DNA of 64,000 nt from JABDQZ01 sp963801985 (GTDB lineage Bacteria; Pseudomonadota; Gammaproteobacteria; Chromatiales; Chromatiaceae), in NCBI GenBank assembly GCA_963801985.1, contig CAWDGV010000012.1, forward strand, positions 62,001 to 126,000, written 5' to 3'. A program made the translations under genes and the position numbers. Every line of letters starts with the position of its first letter. Position 1 is the stretch's first letter. This document shows positions 48,907 to 58,135 of this stretch, piece after piece. The notes beneath the pieces are model-generated. The model did no database searches. It saw nothing but the letters and a program-made list of their open reading frames with translations, and was not told the origin of the DNA.

Positions 48907-50292
48907 TTAAACCTCGTTAACTGATAACAGCTTGAAAAAAGCCCGGGCCTTGTCCTGGGTTTCCTGAAATTCAGCATCGACGTCTGAATCGGAAACAATT
49001 CCCCCACCTGCCCAGAATGCCAACCTTTCCTGGCTGACTGTCATCGTGCGGATGGCGATATTGGTATCCATGTTGCCGTTGAAGCTGATATAGCCAATTG
49101 CTCCACAGTAAACACCGCGTTGGTGTTTTTCCAGTTCCCGGATAATTTCCATGGCCCTTTTCTTGGGCGCGCCGGTTATAGAGCCGCCGGGAAAACAGTC
49201 TTGCAGAACATCCAGTGCTGACTTATCCGGAGCTACCGTTCCCTTTATGCTACTGACGAGGTGGAAAACTGTCGGATAGCTTTCAACCTGGAAAAGCTCT
49301 GGCACATGAATCGTTCCGGGTTGGCAGCTTTTGCCAAGATCATTACGTAGCAGGTCAACAATCATCAGGTTTTCTGCCTGGTCTTTTTCGCTCTGCAGTA
49401 AATCGTTTTTGAGTTTCGCATCCTCAGTGGTATTGCTGGAACGTGGACGTGTGCCTTTGATCGGGCGGGTTTCCACCCTGTTTCCCGTCACCCGGATAAA
49501 GCGCTCTGGTGAAGCACACAGGATTTCGGCAAAGGGATAATTCAAATAGGCACCAAAAGGTACGGGGTTGGATTTTCTCAGTTGTTTGTAACTCTCCCAG
49601 GTTGAACCGGAAGTATTGGCAAAAAAACAGCGTGCATAGTTGATCTGGTAGCAGTCACCTTCAAGCAGGTATTTTTGAATTTGCGCAAATCCATCCTGGT
49701 AAGCCTCCTGGTCAATATCGGTTTCCAGCTGGTCAATGGCCAGCGGGGCGGGAGTCGGAGCGATTGCCGGTAATGCCTGAAAATTAGCTGAGTCCAGAAG
49801 CCTGTTGACTGTTTCGCGGGTGAGCGCGTCTTTACCCGCGGAAACCAGGTATGTTTTTGCGAGTTCATGATCGGTAATGATAGCCCAGTCATAAATGCCG
49901 ATTGCCATATCAGGTATCCCGGAGATACAACTTTGCCGGTCATCAGTCTGCCTGGAGTCGTTAAGCAGGTCATAGCCAAAATAACCGATGGCGCCGCCGC
50001 AGAAAGGTATATCGGGCGACTGGCCATGAAAAGGAAGCAAGGTCTTTTTTAACAGCTGGAAGGGGTCTTCGTCTTCATCAATAATCTTGCCTGCACGGTT
50101 GCTCAATTTCGAAAGGCCCTGTTGCATGGTGATTTTCAGGTACGGGTCAGCGCTGATAATGTCATAGCGACCGCGCAGGCCGCCGACGTTGCCGCTATCG
50201 AGCAATTGCGCCCATGGCATGTGCTTCACAAGCTCAAACAAGTCGGTTGATTCAGCCTTGTAGGGTAGGGGATGTGTGAGGATTTCCGTCAT
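48907..50292 (-). CDS. pabB: Aminodeoxychorismate synthase component I
   Basis: Folate pathway enzyme converting chorismate to 4-amino-4-deoxychorismate with PabA. It has 461 residues. The diagnostic ETRPIKGTRPR has Lys in PIKGT, which separates PabB from TrpE (PIAGT). Other motifs: EGDCYQINYARCFFA, SPERFIRVTGNRVE, NLMIVDLLRNDLGKSCQPG, FPGGSITGAPKKRAMEII and AFWAGGGIVSDSDVDAEFQE. No pabA or pabC is adjacent. Convergent with the DUF2384-type gene. Confidence 0.95.
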   Translation of the reverse strand: MTEILTHPLPYKAESTDLFELVKHMPWAQLLDSGNVGGLRGRYDIISADPYLKITMQQGLSKLSNRAGKIIDEDEDPFQLLKKTLLPFHGQSPDIPFCGGAIGYFGYDLLNDSRQTDDRQSCISGIPDMAIGIYDWAIITDHELAKTYLVSAGKDALTRETVNRLLDSANFQALPAIAPTPAPLAIDQLETDIDQEAYQDGFAQIQKYLLEGDCYQINYARCFFANTSGSTWESYKQLRKSNPVPFGAYLNYPFAEILCASPERFIRVTGNRVETRPIKGTRPRSSNTTEDAKLKNDLLQSEKDQAENLMIVDLLRNDLGKSCQPGTIHVPELFQVESYPTVFHLVSSIKGTVAPDKSALDVLQDCFPGGSITGAPKKRAMEIIRELEKHQRGVYCGAIGYISFNGNMDTNIAIRTMTVSQERLAFWAGGGIVSDSDVDAEFQETQDKARAFFKLLSVNEV

Positions 50293-50368
50293 TGAGAAAG
50301 AAAACAGTTGATAATACGGTCCTGATTATACGGAAGTTTTTGTTTTGATACTGAAAGAGTGATTGTTG

Positions 50369-51055
50369 ATGAAGTGTGAAGAGTTTGAAAAAAAATTACT
50401 GCAGGACCCGTATAACACGGAAGCGCAGTTTCATCAGCATATGGCCGAATGCAAAATATGTCGGGCACATTTTGAAGAGGTTATGAAACTCGAGGCAAAG
50501 CTGGTTGATTTATTTAAAGAGGAAGTTGAGCAGGATTTTTCACATCGTCTCGAACAGAAAATGATGCATGAAATAAAGCAGGCCAGGCATCGCAACCGGC
50601 GTATGCTGTCAATGGCAGCTGGTGTCATGCTGTTCGTTATGGGAGGGCTGGTTAGCTATCATTTTTACAAAATCCGTTCACTGACAGATTTCGTATTGGC
50701 TCATATCGACCATGAAATTGAACAGTTGGATACGACCCTCAGAGTCAGTCAGGCCAACCTGCAGCATTTTTTTGAAAAGTATGACAGTCAGTACCTGCAA
50801 GTGCTGCAGGACATCACCTATGTCAAAAAATGCTGGATGAGAACCGGTTATGGGCTGCACCTGGTTCACCAGGGGCGTAATGGTCCGGTAACCCTGTTAC
50901 TGATGCCTAATGAAACGCTAAACGACTTGTTGACGGTGAAGTCTGAGCGCTTCCAGGGTAAAGTCTATCCGATGCCCAAAGGCAGTATCGCCATCGTGGG
51001 TGAGGCCGGCGAACCCATCGAGTTACTGGCTGAAAGCGTGCGGATGGCGATGTAG
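50369..51055 (+). CDS. DUF3379-like anti-sigma-type membrane protein
   Basis: Single-pass inner-membrane protein of 228 residues. The cytosolic N terminus has the zinc-finger pattern of anti-sigma factors (HMAECKICRAHFEEV: H-x3-C-x2-C) and a basic stretch. One helix (MLSMAAGVMLFVMGGLVSYHF, about 75-97) precedes a periplasmic part with MPNETLNDLLTVKSERFQGK and VYPMPKGSIAIVGEAGE, typical of DUF3379 proteins. An ECF sigma factor gene, usual next door, is missing; galU converges immediately (stop to stop, no gap). The ATG at 50369 is preferred over upstream TTG codons. Confidence 0.82.
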   Translation: MKCEEFEKKLLQDPYNTEAQFHQHMAECKICRAHFEEVMKLEAKLVDLFKEEVEQDFSHRLEQKMMHEIKQARHRNRRMLSMAAGVMLFVMGGLVSYHFYKIRSLTDFVLAHIDHEIEQLDTTLRVSQANLQHFFEKYDSQYLQVLQDITYVKKCWMRTGYGLHLVHQGRNGPVTLLLMPNETLNDLLTVKSERFQGKVYPMPKGSIAIVGEAGEPIELLAESVRMAM

Positions 51056-51883
51056 CTATTCTTTTTGCAGACGATCGTAGAAATAGTTGGTCGCATCCAC
51101 AAAACCGTCAATACTGCCACAATCGAAACGACGCCCTTTGAATTTTACTGCCAGCACCATGTTGCGCTCGGCCTGCCTTTGGAGAGCGTCGGTGATCTGT
51201 AGTTCACCGCCCTTGCCGGGAGGCGTTTCACGCAATATATCGAAAATGTCCGGGGTCAGGATGTAGCGGCCGATAATGGCCAGGTTGGAAGGGGCATCAG
51301 CCGGATCCGGTTTTTCCACCATGTTGTTGATGACGTAAATATCTTCTTCGAGTTCGGAAGCTTCAATCACGCCGTATTTATAGGTTTCATCCATGGGCAC
51401 TTCTTCAATTGCCACGACGCTGCAACGGTATTTCTCGTATACCTTTCTCATTTGCGTGAGGACACTGTCACCGTCTTCGTTGACACACAGGTCATCTGCC
51501 AGTACGACGGCAAAGGCTTCCGAACCAATCAGGGTTTCACCGGTCAGAATGGCATGGCCGAGGCCTTTCATCTCGACCTGACGGGTGTAGGAAAAGGTAC
51601 ACTGGTCCAGCAGGGCGCGGATATCTTTCAGGTAACCCTCTTTGCTGGTGCCACTGATCTGGTGTTCCAATTCATAGTTGATGTCGAAATGGTCTTCAAC
51701 AGCGCGTTTTCCACGCCCGGTGACGATAGCAATCTGGTGGATATCGGCACTGACAGCTTCTTCCACGCCATACTGAATCAGTGGTTTGTTTAAAATGGGC
51801 AATACTTCCTTGGGCATGGACTTGGTGGCAGGCAGAAAGCGGGTGCCATAGCCGGCTGCAGGAAAGAGGCATTTGCGAATCAT
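51056..51883 (-). CDS. galU: UTP-glucose-1-phosphate uridylyltransferase
   Basis: Makes UDP-glucose for lipopolysaccharide, capsule and osmoprotection. It has 275 residues. Motifs: KCLFPAAGYGTRFLPATKSM with the nucleotide loop, PKEVLPILNKPLIQYGVEEA, VVLADDLCVNEDG, MVEKPDPADAPSNLAIIGRY and FDCGSIDGFVDATNYF. AAGGACC lies before the ATG. It is downstream of the HExxH protein gene (17 bases), so they may be one transcript. Confidence 0.97.
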   Translation of the reverse strand: MIRKCLFPAAGYGTRFLPATKSMPKEVLPILNKPLIQYGVEEAVSADIHQIAIVTGRGKRAVEDHFDINYELEHQISGTSKEGYLKDIRALLDQCTFSYTRQVEMKGLGHAILTGETLIGSEAFAVVLADDLCVNEDGDSVLTQMRKVYEKYRCSVVAIEEVPMDETYKYGVIEASELEEDIYVINNMVEKPDPADAPSNLAIIGRYILTPDIFDILRETPPGKGGELQITDALQRQAERNMVLAVKFKGRRFDCGSIDGFVDATNYFYDRLQKE

Positions 51884-51900
51884 GATAGAAAGGTCCTTGT

Positions 51901-52383
51901 TCAGTTTCGGATTTTCCAGGTTGGTTTATTGTCAGGGGTAATCAGGTTCGAATCAAGTAACCATTGACGGGCATCAGCGGCATCCCGCTCAAACCATTTG
52001 CTGGCTGAGCCAAGCCGAAAGCTGTATCCCCAGGCATCCATTTCCTGCATCAGCCGGGACTGGCTGTTGCCGCTAATCCGGTCAGCCAGCAGAATCTGCA
52101 GATAACACACGGCATTTTCTTCATCATAGTCACCGCCTGCATCGGTATGCAGGCCATTTCTGCGTGCATCATCCATGCAGATGTAGTGGCAGGTTTCATG
52201 CAGGGCAGAATGTATGGGTGTGTCATTCCTGACAAATAAAACCGGGCCAATCAGTCCGGCCTCGCTGTCCCCCCAGTGAGAACCGGGAATTGGCTGGTTA
52301 TCAGGTACTTTTTCGAGTCTCATACTGTAGTGTTTGAGTAAATCCTCAAGACTACTATCACTCAGGTTGTTTACATATTGCAT
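51901..52383 (-). CDS. Hypothetical protein with HExxH motif
   Basis: 160-residue soluble protein that I do not recognise. It contains HSALHETCHYICMDDARRNG, which has the zinc-metalloprotease-like HExxH (HETCH) and an Asp-rich stretch following. Then YDEENAVCYLQILLADRISG has a Glu 30 or so residues later that could be a third metal ligand. The N terminus (LKHYSMRLEKVPDNQPIPGS) is not a signal peptide. It could be a small zincin-fold peptidase or a non-enzymatic metal protein. It precedes galU. Confidence 0.7.
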   Translation of the reverse strand: MQYVNNLSDSSLEDLLKHYSMRLEKVPDNQPIPGSHWGDSEAGLIGPVLFVRNDTPIHSALHETCHYICMDDARRNGLHTDAGGDYDEENAVCYLQILLADRISGNSQSRLMQEMDAWGYSFRLGSASKWFERDAADARQWLLDSNLITPDNKPTWKIRN

Positions 52384-52524
52384 GATGTTTATCTTACCGC
52401 TAAGGTCAATTATATCCGCAAGGCATTATGCCAATTTTGCCTGAATTGGATTAATTGATTAATAGCCTGGCTAACTGGCTTTGCCGGTAATTATTCGAAA
52501 ACGCAATTAACACAGGAGATGTAA

Positions 52525-53094
52525 ATGAAAAAAACACTGGTATGCACTTTTGCTGCGATGACACTGGCCATGCCAATGGCACAGGCAGATCATCATGGTG
52601 CAAACGTTGCCGAGGCGCGTGCAAATGCGATGAAGCTTGGCAAGGACCTGAAAATGACATTACAGCAGGCTATGAAGGCAGGTGGTCCCATTGCGGCACT
52701 GGAAGCCTGTCATACCTCCGCACCTCTCATAGCTGAAAAGGTATCCAGTGAAAGCGGCTGGGATGTTGCGCGAACCAGCCTCAAGTTACGCAATCCAGAC
52801 AATAAGCCGGATGCCTGGGAACTGGCGGTGCTGAAAAAGTTTGAAGAAAGAAAACAGGCTGGAGAAAAGCCACCGACACTGGAATATAGCGAGACCGTGA
52901 TGGTTGATGGCAAGCAAACTTTCCGTTTTATGAAGGCGATCCCGACTGGAGAAGTCTGCATGAACTGCCATGGTGGTGATAATGTCAAGCCCGAGGTTGT
53001 TGCCAAGTTAAAAGAGTTATACCCGGATGACCAGGCACGCGGCTTTAAAACAGGTGATTTGCGAGGTGCCTTTACCTTGAGCAAATCGCTTTAA
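52525..53094 (+). CDS. DUF3365 (Tll0287-like) periplasmic c-type haem protein
   Basis: Exported haem protein of 189 residues. A signal peptide (LVCTFAAMTLAMPMAQA) is cut before DHHGANV. The sequence LEACHTSAPLIAEKVSSESG and the c-type haem site VCMNCHGG (CxxCH) with a preceding RTSLKLRNPDNKPDAWELAV match the DUF3365 family, known from sensor and photosystem-associated proteins. It may sense redox state, oxygen or nitric oxide. AGGAGAT precedes the ATG. A VOC-domain gene follows within 8 bases. Confidence 0.88.
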   Translation: MKKTLVCTFAAMTLAMPMAQADHHGANVAEARANAMKLGKDLKMTLQQAMKAGGPIAALEACHTSAPLIAEKVSSESGWDVARTSLKLRNPDNKPDAWELAVLKKFEERKQAGEKPPTLEYSETVMVDGKQTFRFMKAIPTGEVCMNCHGGDNVKPEVVAKLKELYPDDQARGFKTGDLRGAFTLSKSL

Positions 53095-53101
53095 TCCCGC
53101 A

Positions 53102-53476
53102 ATGTTCCAGGTTACTGCTTTTCATCATGCCAGCCTGATTGTCAGTAATACACAAAAGGCCCTGGGCTTTTATGTTGATCTGCTCGGGCTTGAGCTTGAT
53201 GGAAGCAGGCCTGACCTGGGTTACCCGGGCGCATGGCTGTCTATCGGTCATCAGCAGATCCACCTGCTCGAATTGCCCAACCCGGATCCTTTACAGGGGC
53301 GTCCGGCTCATGGTGGGCGCGACCGGCACCTGGCTTTTCATGTCGAAGATTTAATGGCTTTATCTGAAAAACTGGAACTGTCAGGGATTTCATATACGAT
53401 GAGTCGTTCGGGACGAAAGGCACTTTTTTGTCGCGACCCCGATCAAAATGCACTGGAATTTATTGAAACGAAATAG
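53102..53476 (+). CDS. VOC (glyoxalase/dioxygenase) family protein
   Basis: Small vicinal-oxygen-chelate fold protein, 124 residues, one VOC module. Metal-ligand candidates are His in TAFHHASLIVSNTQKALGFY, His in GRDRHLAFHVEDL and Glu in DQNALEFIETK, as in FosA/glyoxalase-like proteins. The insert GHQQIHLLELPNPD is typical. The substrate is unknown. It lies in a tight group with the DUF3365 gene upstream and the DUF302 gene downstream. Confidence 0.88.
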   Translation: MFQVTAFHHASLIVSNTQKALGFYVDLLGLELDGSRPDLGYPGAWLSIGHQQIHLLELPNPDPLQGRPAHGGRDRHLAFHVEDLMALSEKLELSGISYTMSRSGRKALFCRDPDQNALEFIETK

Positions 53477-53504
53477 CTTTTATAATTACAGATTGATACA
53501 GGTC

Positions 53505-54020
53505 ATGATTATGCTTCAGATATTTACAGGAAATCGCGTTATTCAGTTGATGCTGGCTTTGGGTTTAGCCATGGCAATGAATCTGCCGGCCAGTGCCAAT
53601 GGAACTCCTGAAGAAAGCCCGGTATATACCCATATTGTTGAGGATGGGACGTTTGCCGATACCCTGGATGCAGTCAAGGAGATCATCAAGGGGCGTGGCA
53701 TCAATATTGCGCACACCCTGCCGCCCCGTGACATGCTTGAGCGAACCGGCCCTGCGTTTGGGGTTACTGAACAGGTACTTAAGGATGGTGAGATTATCGA
53801 GTTTTGCAGCGCGAAAATTTCTCACCAGCTGATCGAGGCAAATCCGGAAAACATTACCCTGTGTCCATTTACCATCAGTGTTTACGTGTTAAACAGTGAC
53901 CCGAAAAATGTGCGTCTGACTTTCCGCAAACCCTTTGTCATTGACGATGCCTCTAAAGCAGCTGTTGATGCGATGACTGGATTGATAATGGAGATTATTC
54001 AGGAAGCTGCCGACTGGTAG
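53505..54020 (+). CDS. DUF302 domain secreted protein
   Basis: 172-residue exported protein. A signal peptide (MLALGLAMAMNLPASANG) precedes a DUF302 fold: ESPVYTHIVEDGTFADTLDA, VKEIIKGRGINIAHTLPPRD, LKDGEIIEFCSAKISHQL and FTISVYVLNSDPKNVRLTFR. A conserved Cys/His pair (EFCSAKISHQL) is a feature of some DUF302 proteins that may bind haem or metal. The ATG at 53505 is used; 53511 is an alternative. It is followed by a DUF748 gene after 43 bases. Confidence 0.86.
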   Translation: MIMLQIFTGNRVIQLMLALGLAMAMNLPASANGTPEESPVYTHIVEDGTFADTLDAVKEIIKGRGINIAHTLPPRDMLERTGPAFGVTEQVLKDGEIIEFCSAKISHQLIEANPENITLCPFTISVYVLNSDPKNVRLTFRKPFVIDDASKAAVDAMTGLIMEIIQEAADW

Positions 54021-54063
54021 GAACACTATTGTGTCTCTGCATTAATTACTTAATTTGGATGTT

Positions 54064-56970
54064 ATGAAGTTGAAAGCGCTGTCTGTTGCTGTTGTTAAAA
54101 AATCGTTGATTGAAAATAAATGGTGGGTGACTGCCGGGGCAAGTCTTTTGTTACTGGTTTTCATACTGGTTATCACCCCGGTGATTATTTCACAGCAGTT
54201 TCAAAAATGGGTGCTGGCCAACGGCGGGGAAAAGGTCTCCGTGGAAAATATTGATTTCAATCCATTTACCGCGAAACTGGATATTCAAAATATTGTTATA
54301 GAGCGTGCCGGTTACCAGCCTTTCCTTTTGCCTGAACTTAAATTGCAGGCTCAATGGAGGGATCTTTTCAGTCACCGGTTTGTCATTCAGAGTGTCTCCA
54401 TTATCGGTGTTCAGTTGACGGTCGATCATAGCCAGCCGCAACAGGAACATATTGGCGGCATTCTGTTGGAAAATTTCCTGTCTGGAAAGTCGGAAGCTGA
54501 TCCGGATAGCAAGCCCTGGCATTTCCAGCTGCACGATTTGCAATTGCAGGACGTTCACCTGGTTTACAAGCAGCCTGGCCTCGAGTCGGTAGTTGATATC
54601 ACGTCGTTGTCTTTATCCAGGCTGGATAGTGAACCAGTGGCCAAGCCCGCGCTTATCAGTGCCAATGGCGCCATTGATAATGCGCCATTTATGATAAATG
54701 GCAGCATGGCTTTATTCTCAGCAACACCAGGCTTTACTGGCAAGGTTGTATTGGAAAAACTGGATATCAGTCCCTATTTGGTATTGATATCACAGGACAT
54801 GAAGCAGAATCACCTGGTTGCCAGTATTAATAGCCAAATACAGGTTGGGCTGGGAAAAGAACAGGCTCTGACGGCTGAGTACGATGGGCAACTTTCTTTG
54901 GAAAATGTGTCCTGGCTGGATCCCGATATCGAATTAAAAGCCCGGCAGTTATCCTGGCGTGGCGCGATCGACCTGTTCAAGTCATCCACATCAGCAATGA
55001 AAATCAGGACAAGCGGAAAACTGCAGGCGGATGAATTAGCTCTAGATATGAAGACGGCAACCCTGACATTGGCCAATGATCAGTTTCTTTGGCAGGGCAA
55101 GGTAGATACCGAAATTTCTCCCGACACTGATATAGCCATCAACCTGAATGGCCAGCTGCTCAATAATTTGCTTGACCTGGAGCTCGAAAAGCAGGATTTC
55201 ATTGTAAAGAACGGCAATTTGAATTGGCAGGGTAATGCTGATCTCCGCCTAAAAAACAATGGGCAATTGAAAGTCATTTCAGAAGGCAAGCTGCAGAACG
55301 AGGCGCTCAGACTGGAACGTTCCCAGCAACAGGTTCAGTTGATAACAGGTGTGATTGCCTGGCAAGGTAATGTCAACCTGGTGAATGATGCTGAAATGTT
55401 TGATATTGCCTCGTTAAGCGACCTGAAATTATCCGGTCTGAAAATGCAGCGTATCGACGGTCAGCAACGCCTGCTTATGAGCCAAAATATTCAGGCCGAA
55501 AAAATTGATATCCAGTCTCTTGATGAGATCAGGATCAATGACCTGTCTTTTTCTGGTCTTTCAATCGGGCGACCTCAGAAACTGGAAAAGTTACCCGTAG
55601 AGCTCGCTGGATTTATTAATTATGACGAGCTCGATATTCAACAAATCAGTTATTCGGCGGAGCGGGGTATCCACCTGGGTAATGTTATTCAGGATGGTGT
55701 AAAACATGTTTTTATTCGCGAAGCGAATGGCGAATGGGGTTTCGACACCTTCATTGGTGCCATGGAAAGGCTGGCGTCAAAATCTGCAGAAGGTGAAGCT
55801 GTTGATGAAGGTAAGGCAGAGGCCCAGGTCGAGACAAAAAAACTGCCGCTTAAAATTGATTCGATAGTTATTAACCCGGGTGGTCAGCTCTATTATGTAG
55901 ATCGCAGCCTGCCCAACACCTTTATTCAGAAGATTGATATCGAGTCGGCCAGTTTGACGGGGCTCAATTCTGAGAATGTTGTTCAAGGCAGTGATTTAAA
56001 AGTAAAGGCGAAGCTTGATAACGCGAGGCTGGATATTAATGGCATGGTCAGTGTATTTGCTGCTGAGCCAACTTTTGATCTAAAGGCGGAAATTAAAGCG
56101 CTGTCTTTACTTCCATATAGCATCTTCATGGAGAAGGCGCTGGGTTACGAGGTTGATTCCGGTTCATTGAATGCAAAATCCAGCCTGTTGGGAAAAGACG
56201 GTAAGCTGGAATCCACTACGGATTTGACATTACATCAACTGGATATCCGGGCGCTGACAGAAAAACAGCTGAAGGCGATAGATGCCAAGTTGAATTCCGG
56301 CCTGGAAACCGGCCTTAACATGCTGAAAGACAAGCACGATACGATCAAGTTAACTTTGCCGGTTAATGGCAGTTTCGATAATTTACAAGTTTCCCCAAAT
56401 GACGTGATTAACCAGGCGCTGGGTTCTGCCATGAAATCCGGTGCCAAGACCTATTTTGCAGCGGCCCTGTTTCCCTTTGGTACCCTGCTGGTCATTGCGG
56501 ATGCGGCTGCCGATGGTGCAATGCAAGTGAGACTGGACCCGGTTTTCTTTGAGGCGGGTAGTAGTGATATGGCAAGTAAATACCGTGAGTACCTGGCAAA
56601 AGTGGCCAAGGTTCTTGTTGAGAAGCCTGAAATTCACGTTAAAGTCTGCGGAGTTTCAACTTCATCAGATAGCCAGTTTATTGAGAATACAATGAGAGAG
56701 GCTTTTCTTGCCAGGCAATCGCCTGTGGATGAAAAAGCAGCAGCAATGGACAAGAAAACAGCCGCCCAGACGACGGAGCAGGCAGCCTTTATTGCCGATC
56801 CAAAAGTTCTCAAGCAACAGTTAACCGAGCTGGCGGTGAAACGTGCGCAGCTGGTTTCTGACTTCCTGATACAATCCCAGGATGTAGAGCCAACCCGGCT
56901 TATCAGTTGCCAGCCAAGAATGGAGCTGGATTCTGAAGAGGCCAAACCGCGTTCTGATCTCCTGCTTTGA
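54064..56970 (+). CDS. DUF748 / AsmA-like envelope protein
   Basis: Large inner-membrane-anchored periplasmic protein of 968 residues. One N-terminal helix (WWVTAGASLLLLVFILVIT), then repeated AsmA/translocation-assembly-like beta-rich sections: EKVSVENIDFNPFTAKLDIQ, IKIDSIVINPGGQLYYVDRS, and the C-terminal DUF748 core VDSGSLNAKSSLLGKDGKLE with LKLPVNGSFDNLQV-like sequence and PVFFEAGSSDMASKYREYLA, which is OmpA-like in character. Such proteins are proposed to bridge the envelope and move lipids. ATG 54064 is preferred over TTG 54055. No partner genes are adjacent. Confidence 0.87.
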   Translation: MKLKALSVAVVKKSLIENKWWVTAGASLLLLVFILVITPVIISQQFQKWVLANGGEKVSVENIDFNPFTAKLDIQNIVIERAGYQPFLLPELKLQAQWRDLFSHRFVIQSVSIIGVQLTVDHSQPQQEHIGGILLENFLSGKSEADPDSKPWHFQLHDLQLQDVHLVYKQPGLESVVDITSLSLSRLDSEPVAKPALISANGAIDNAPFMINGSMALFSATPGFTGKVVLEKLDISPYLVLISQDMKQNHLVASINSQIQVGLGKEQALTAEYDGQLSLENVSWLDPDIELKARQLSWRGAIDLFKSSTSAMKIRTSGKLQADELALDMKTATLTLANDQFLWQGKVDTEISPDTDIAINLNGQLLNNLLDLELEKQDFIVKNGNLNWQGNADLRLKNNGQLKVISEGKLQNEALRLERSQQQVQLITGVIAWQGNVNLVNDAEMFDIASLSDLKLSGLKMQRIDGQQRLLMSQNIQAEKIDIQSLDEIRINDLSFSGLSIGRPQKLEKLPVELAGFINYDELDIQQISYSAERGIHLGNVIQDGVKHVFIREANGEWGFDTFIGAMERLASKSAEGEAVDEGKAEAQVETKKLPLKIDSIVINPGGQLYYVDRSLPNTFIQKIDIESASLTGLNSENVVQGSDLKVKAKLDNARLDINGMVSVFAAEPTFDLKAEIKALSLLPYSIFMEKALGYEVDSGSLNAKSSLLGKDGKLESTTDLTLHQLDIRALTEKQLKAIDAKLNSGLETGLNMLKDKHDTIKLTLPVNGSFDNLQVSPNDVINQALGSAMKSGAKTYFAAALFPFGTLLVIADAAADGAMQVRLDPVFFEAGSSDMASKYREYLAKVAKVLVEKPEIHVKVCGVSTSSDSQFIENTMREAFLARQSPVDEKAAAMDKKTAAQTTEQAAFIADPKVLKQQLTELAVKRAQLVSDFLIQSQDVEPTRLISCQPRMELDSEEAKPRSDLLL

Positions 56971-57034
56971 GCCGGACTGGGAAGCTAATTCAGCAATATT
57001 TGAAGAAACCCCGGAATCATCAGATAATACCACT

Positions 57035-57235
57035 ATGAATATTTCAGGTTTATCCAGTGCTGTTATTCAATCGATTGCCGGTAATGCAACTGTCGATCAT
57101 GATGCTGTTGTTACCACCGTATTGAAAAAAGCCATGGATATCCAGGCTTCCCAGGCAAGTCAGTTAATCGAGTCAGTCGCCAAGTCGATGCCCCAGTCGG
57201 GTAATATCGGCTCAAATATTGACATTCACGCCTAA
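57035..57235 (+). CDS. YjfB family small putative motility protein
   Basis: 66-residue protein of the YjfB type, recognised by ISGLSSAVIQSIAGNATVDH and VLKKAMDIQASQASQLIESV. Members are small, cytosolic or weakly secreted, and are linked to motility in a few species only by annotation. ATG at 57035 after no strong ribosome site. Lies between the DUF748 and DMT transporter genes. Confidence 0.75.
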   Translation: MNISGLSSAVIQSIAGNATVDHDAVVTTVLKKAMDIQASQASQLIESVAKSMPQSGNIGSNIDIHA

Positions 57236-57256
57236 TCCCCGTCTTCTACCGGGAGT

Positions 57257-58135
57257 ATGCGATACTCTCAAAATCTACTGTTGGGTGCCTTTCTGGTCAT
57301 TGTTGCTGAATTCTGTATGGCGACGATGGGCGCCATGGTTAAACTGCTTGGACAAAGCATGCCGCATGAAATGGCGGTATTTGCCCGAAACCTGGCAGGC
57401 CTGATTGTCCTGCTGCCACTGTTGATCCAAAATCGTGGCTTTACCTGGAAAACCGGCTGTTTGCACCTGCACTTATTACGTTCACTGGCTGGTGTTGCTG
57501 CGATGTACTGTTTTTTTTACGCAATTATTCACATGCCACTGGCTGACAGCATGTTGCTGAAAATGACCGCACCTCTTTTCATGCCGGTTATCGCATTGTT
57601 CTGGTTACGTGAAAATGTCAGTCACTGGACGATATATGCGCTGTTTTTGGGTTTTGCAGGAGTCTGGCTGATTGTTGATCCTACTGGTGAAATGAACTGG
57701 GTGGCCATGATTGCGATAGCCGGGGGCGTACTGGCTGCGATTGCCAAAGTATCGATTCGACGCTTGTCCCACACCGAACCGACTACCCGGATAGTGTTTT
57801 ATTTCGCAACCACGGCAACCCTGGTCTCCGCGATACCGGCATTCCTGGTCTGGATTACACCGGATGGGCAGACCCTCCTGTTGATGATAGCGATTGGTAT
57901 CGTAGGTACAGTAGGTCAACTGGCCCTGACGCGTGCCTATAGTGTCTCCAACGCGGGAACGATTGCGCCATTAACCTATTTTTCGGTAATTTTTGGCGGT
58001 GTCTATGGCTATCTTTTCTGGCATGAAATACCGCATCTGCAATTTATTGCCGGCGCGCTTTTAATCAGTATTGCCGGCTTGCTAACGCTCAAAAAACCGG
58101 TTAATTCAACTGCTGAACTGCAGCGGGTCTCCTGA
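57257..58135 (+). CDS. EamA/DMT superfamily transporter
   Basis: Inner-membrane drug/metabolite exporter, 292 residues with about ten membrane helices and two EamA repeats. Repeat 1: FLVIVAEFCMATMGAMVKLL, MAVFARNLAGLIVLLPLLIQ, GVAAMYCFFYAIIHMPLADS. Repeat 2 from AMIAIAGGVLAAIAKVSIRR through TVGQLALTRAYSVSNAGTIA and PLTYFSVIFGGVYGYLFWHE. This subfamily (S-adenosylmethionine/RhaT-like) has unknown substrate. Its stop overlaps the ATG of the SRAP-like gene by one base (TGATG), so they are coupled. Confidence 0.93.
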   Translation: MRYSQNLLLGAFLVIVAEFCMATMGAMVKLLGQSMPHEMAVFARNLAGLIVLLPLLIQNRGFTWKTGCLHLHLLRSLAGVAAMYCFFYAIIHMPLADSMLLKMTAPLFMPVIALFWLRENVSHWTIYALFLGFAGVWLIVDPTGEMNWVAMIAIAGGVLAAIAKVSIRRLSHTEPTTRIVFYFATTATLVSAIPAFLVWITPDGQTLLLMIAIGIVGTVGQLALTRAYSVSNAGTIAPLTYFSVIFGGVYGYLFWHEIPHLQFIAGALLISIAGLLTLKKPVNSTAELQRVS

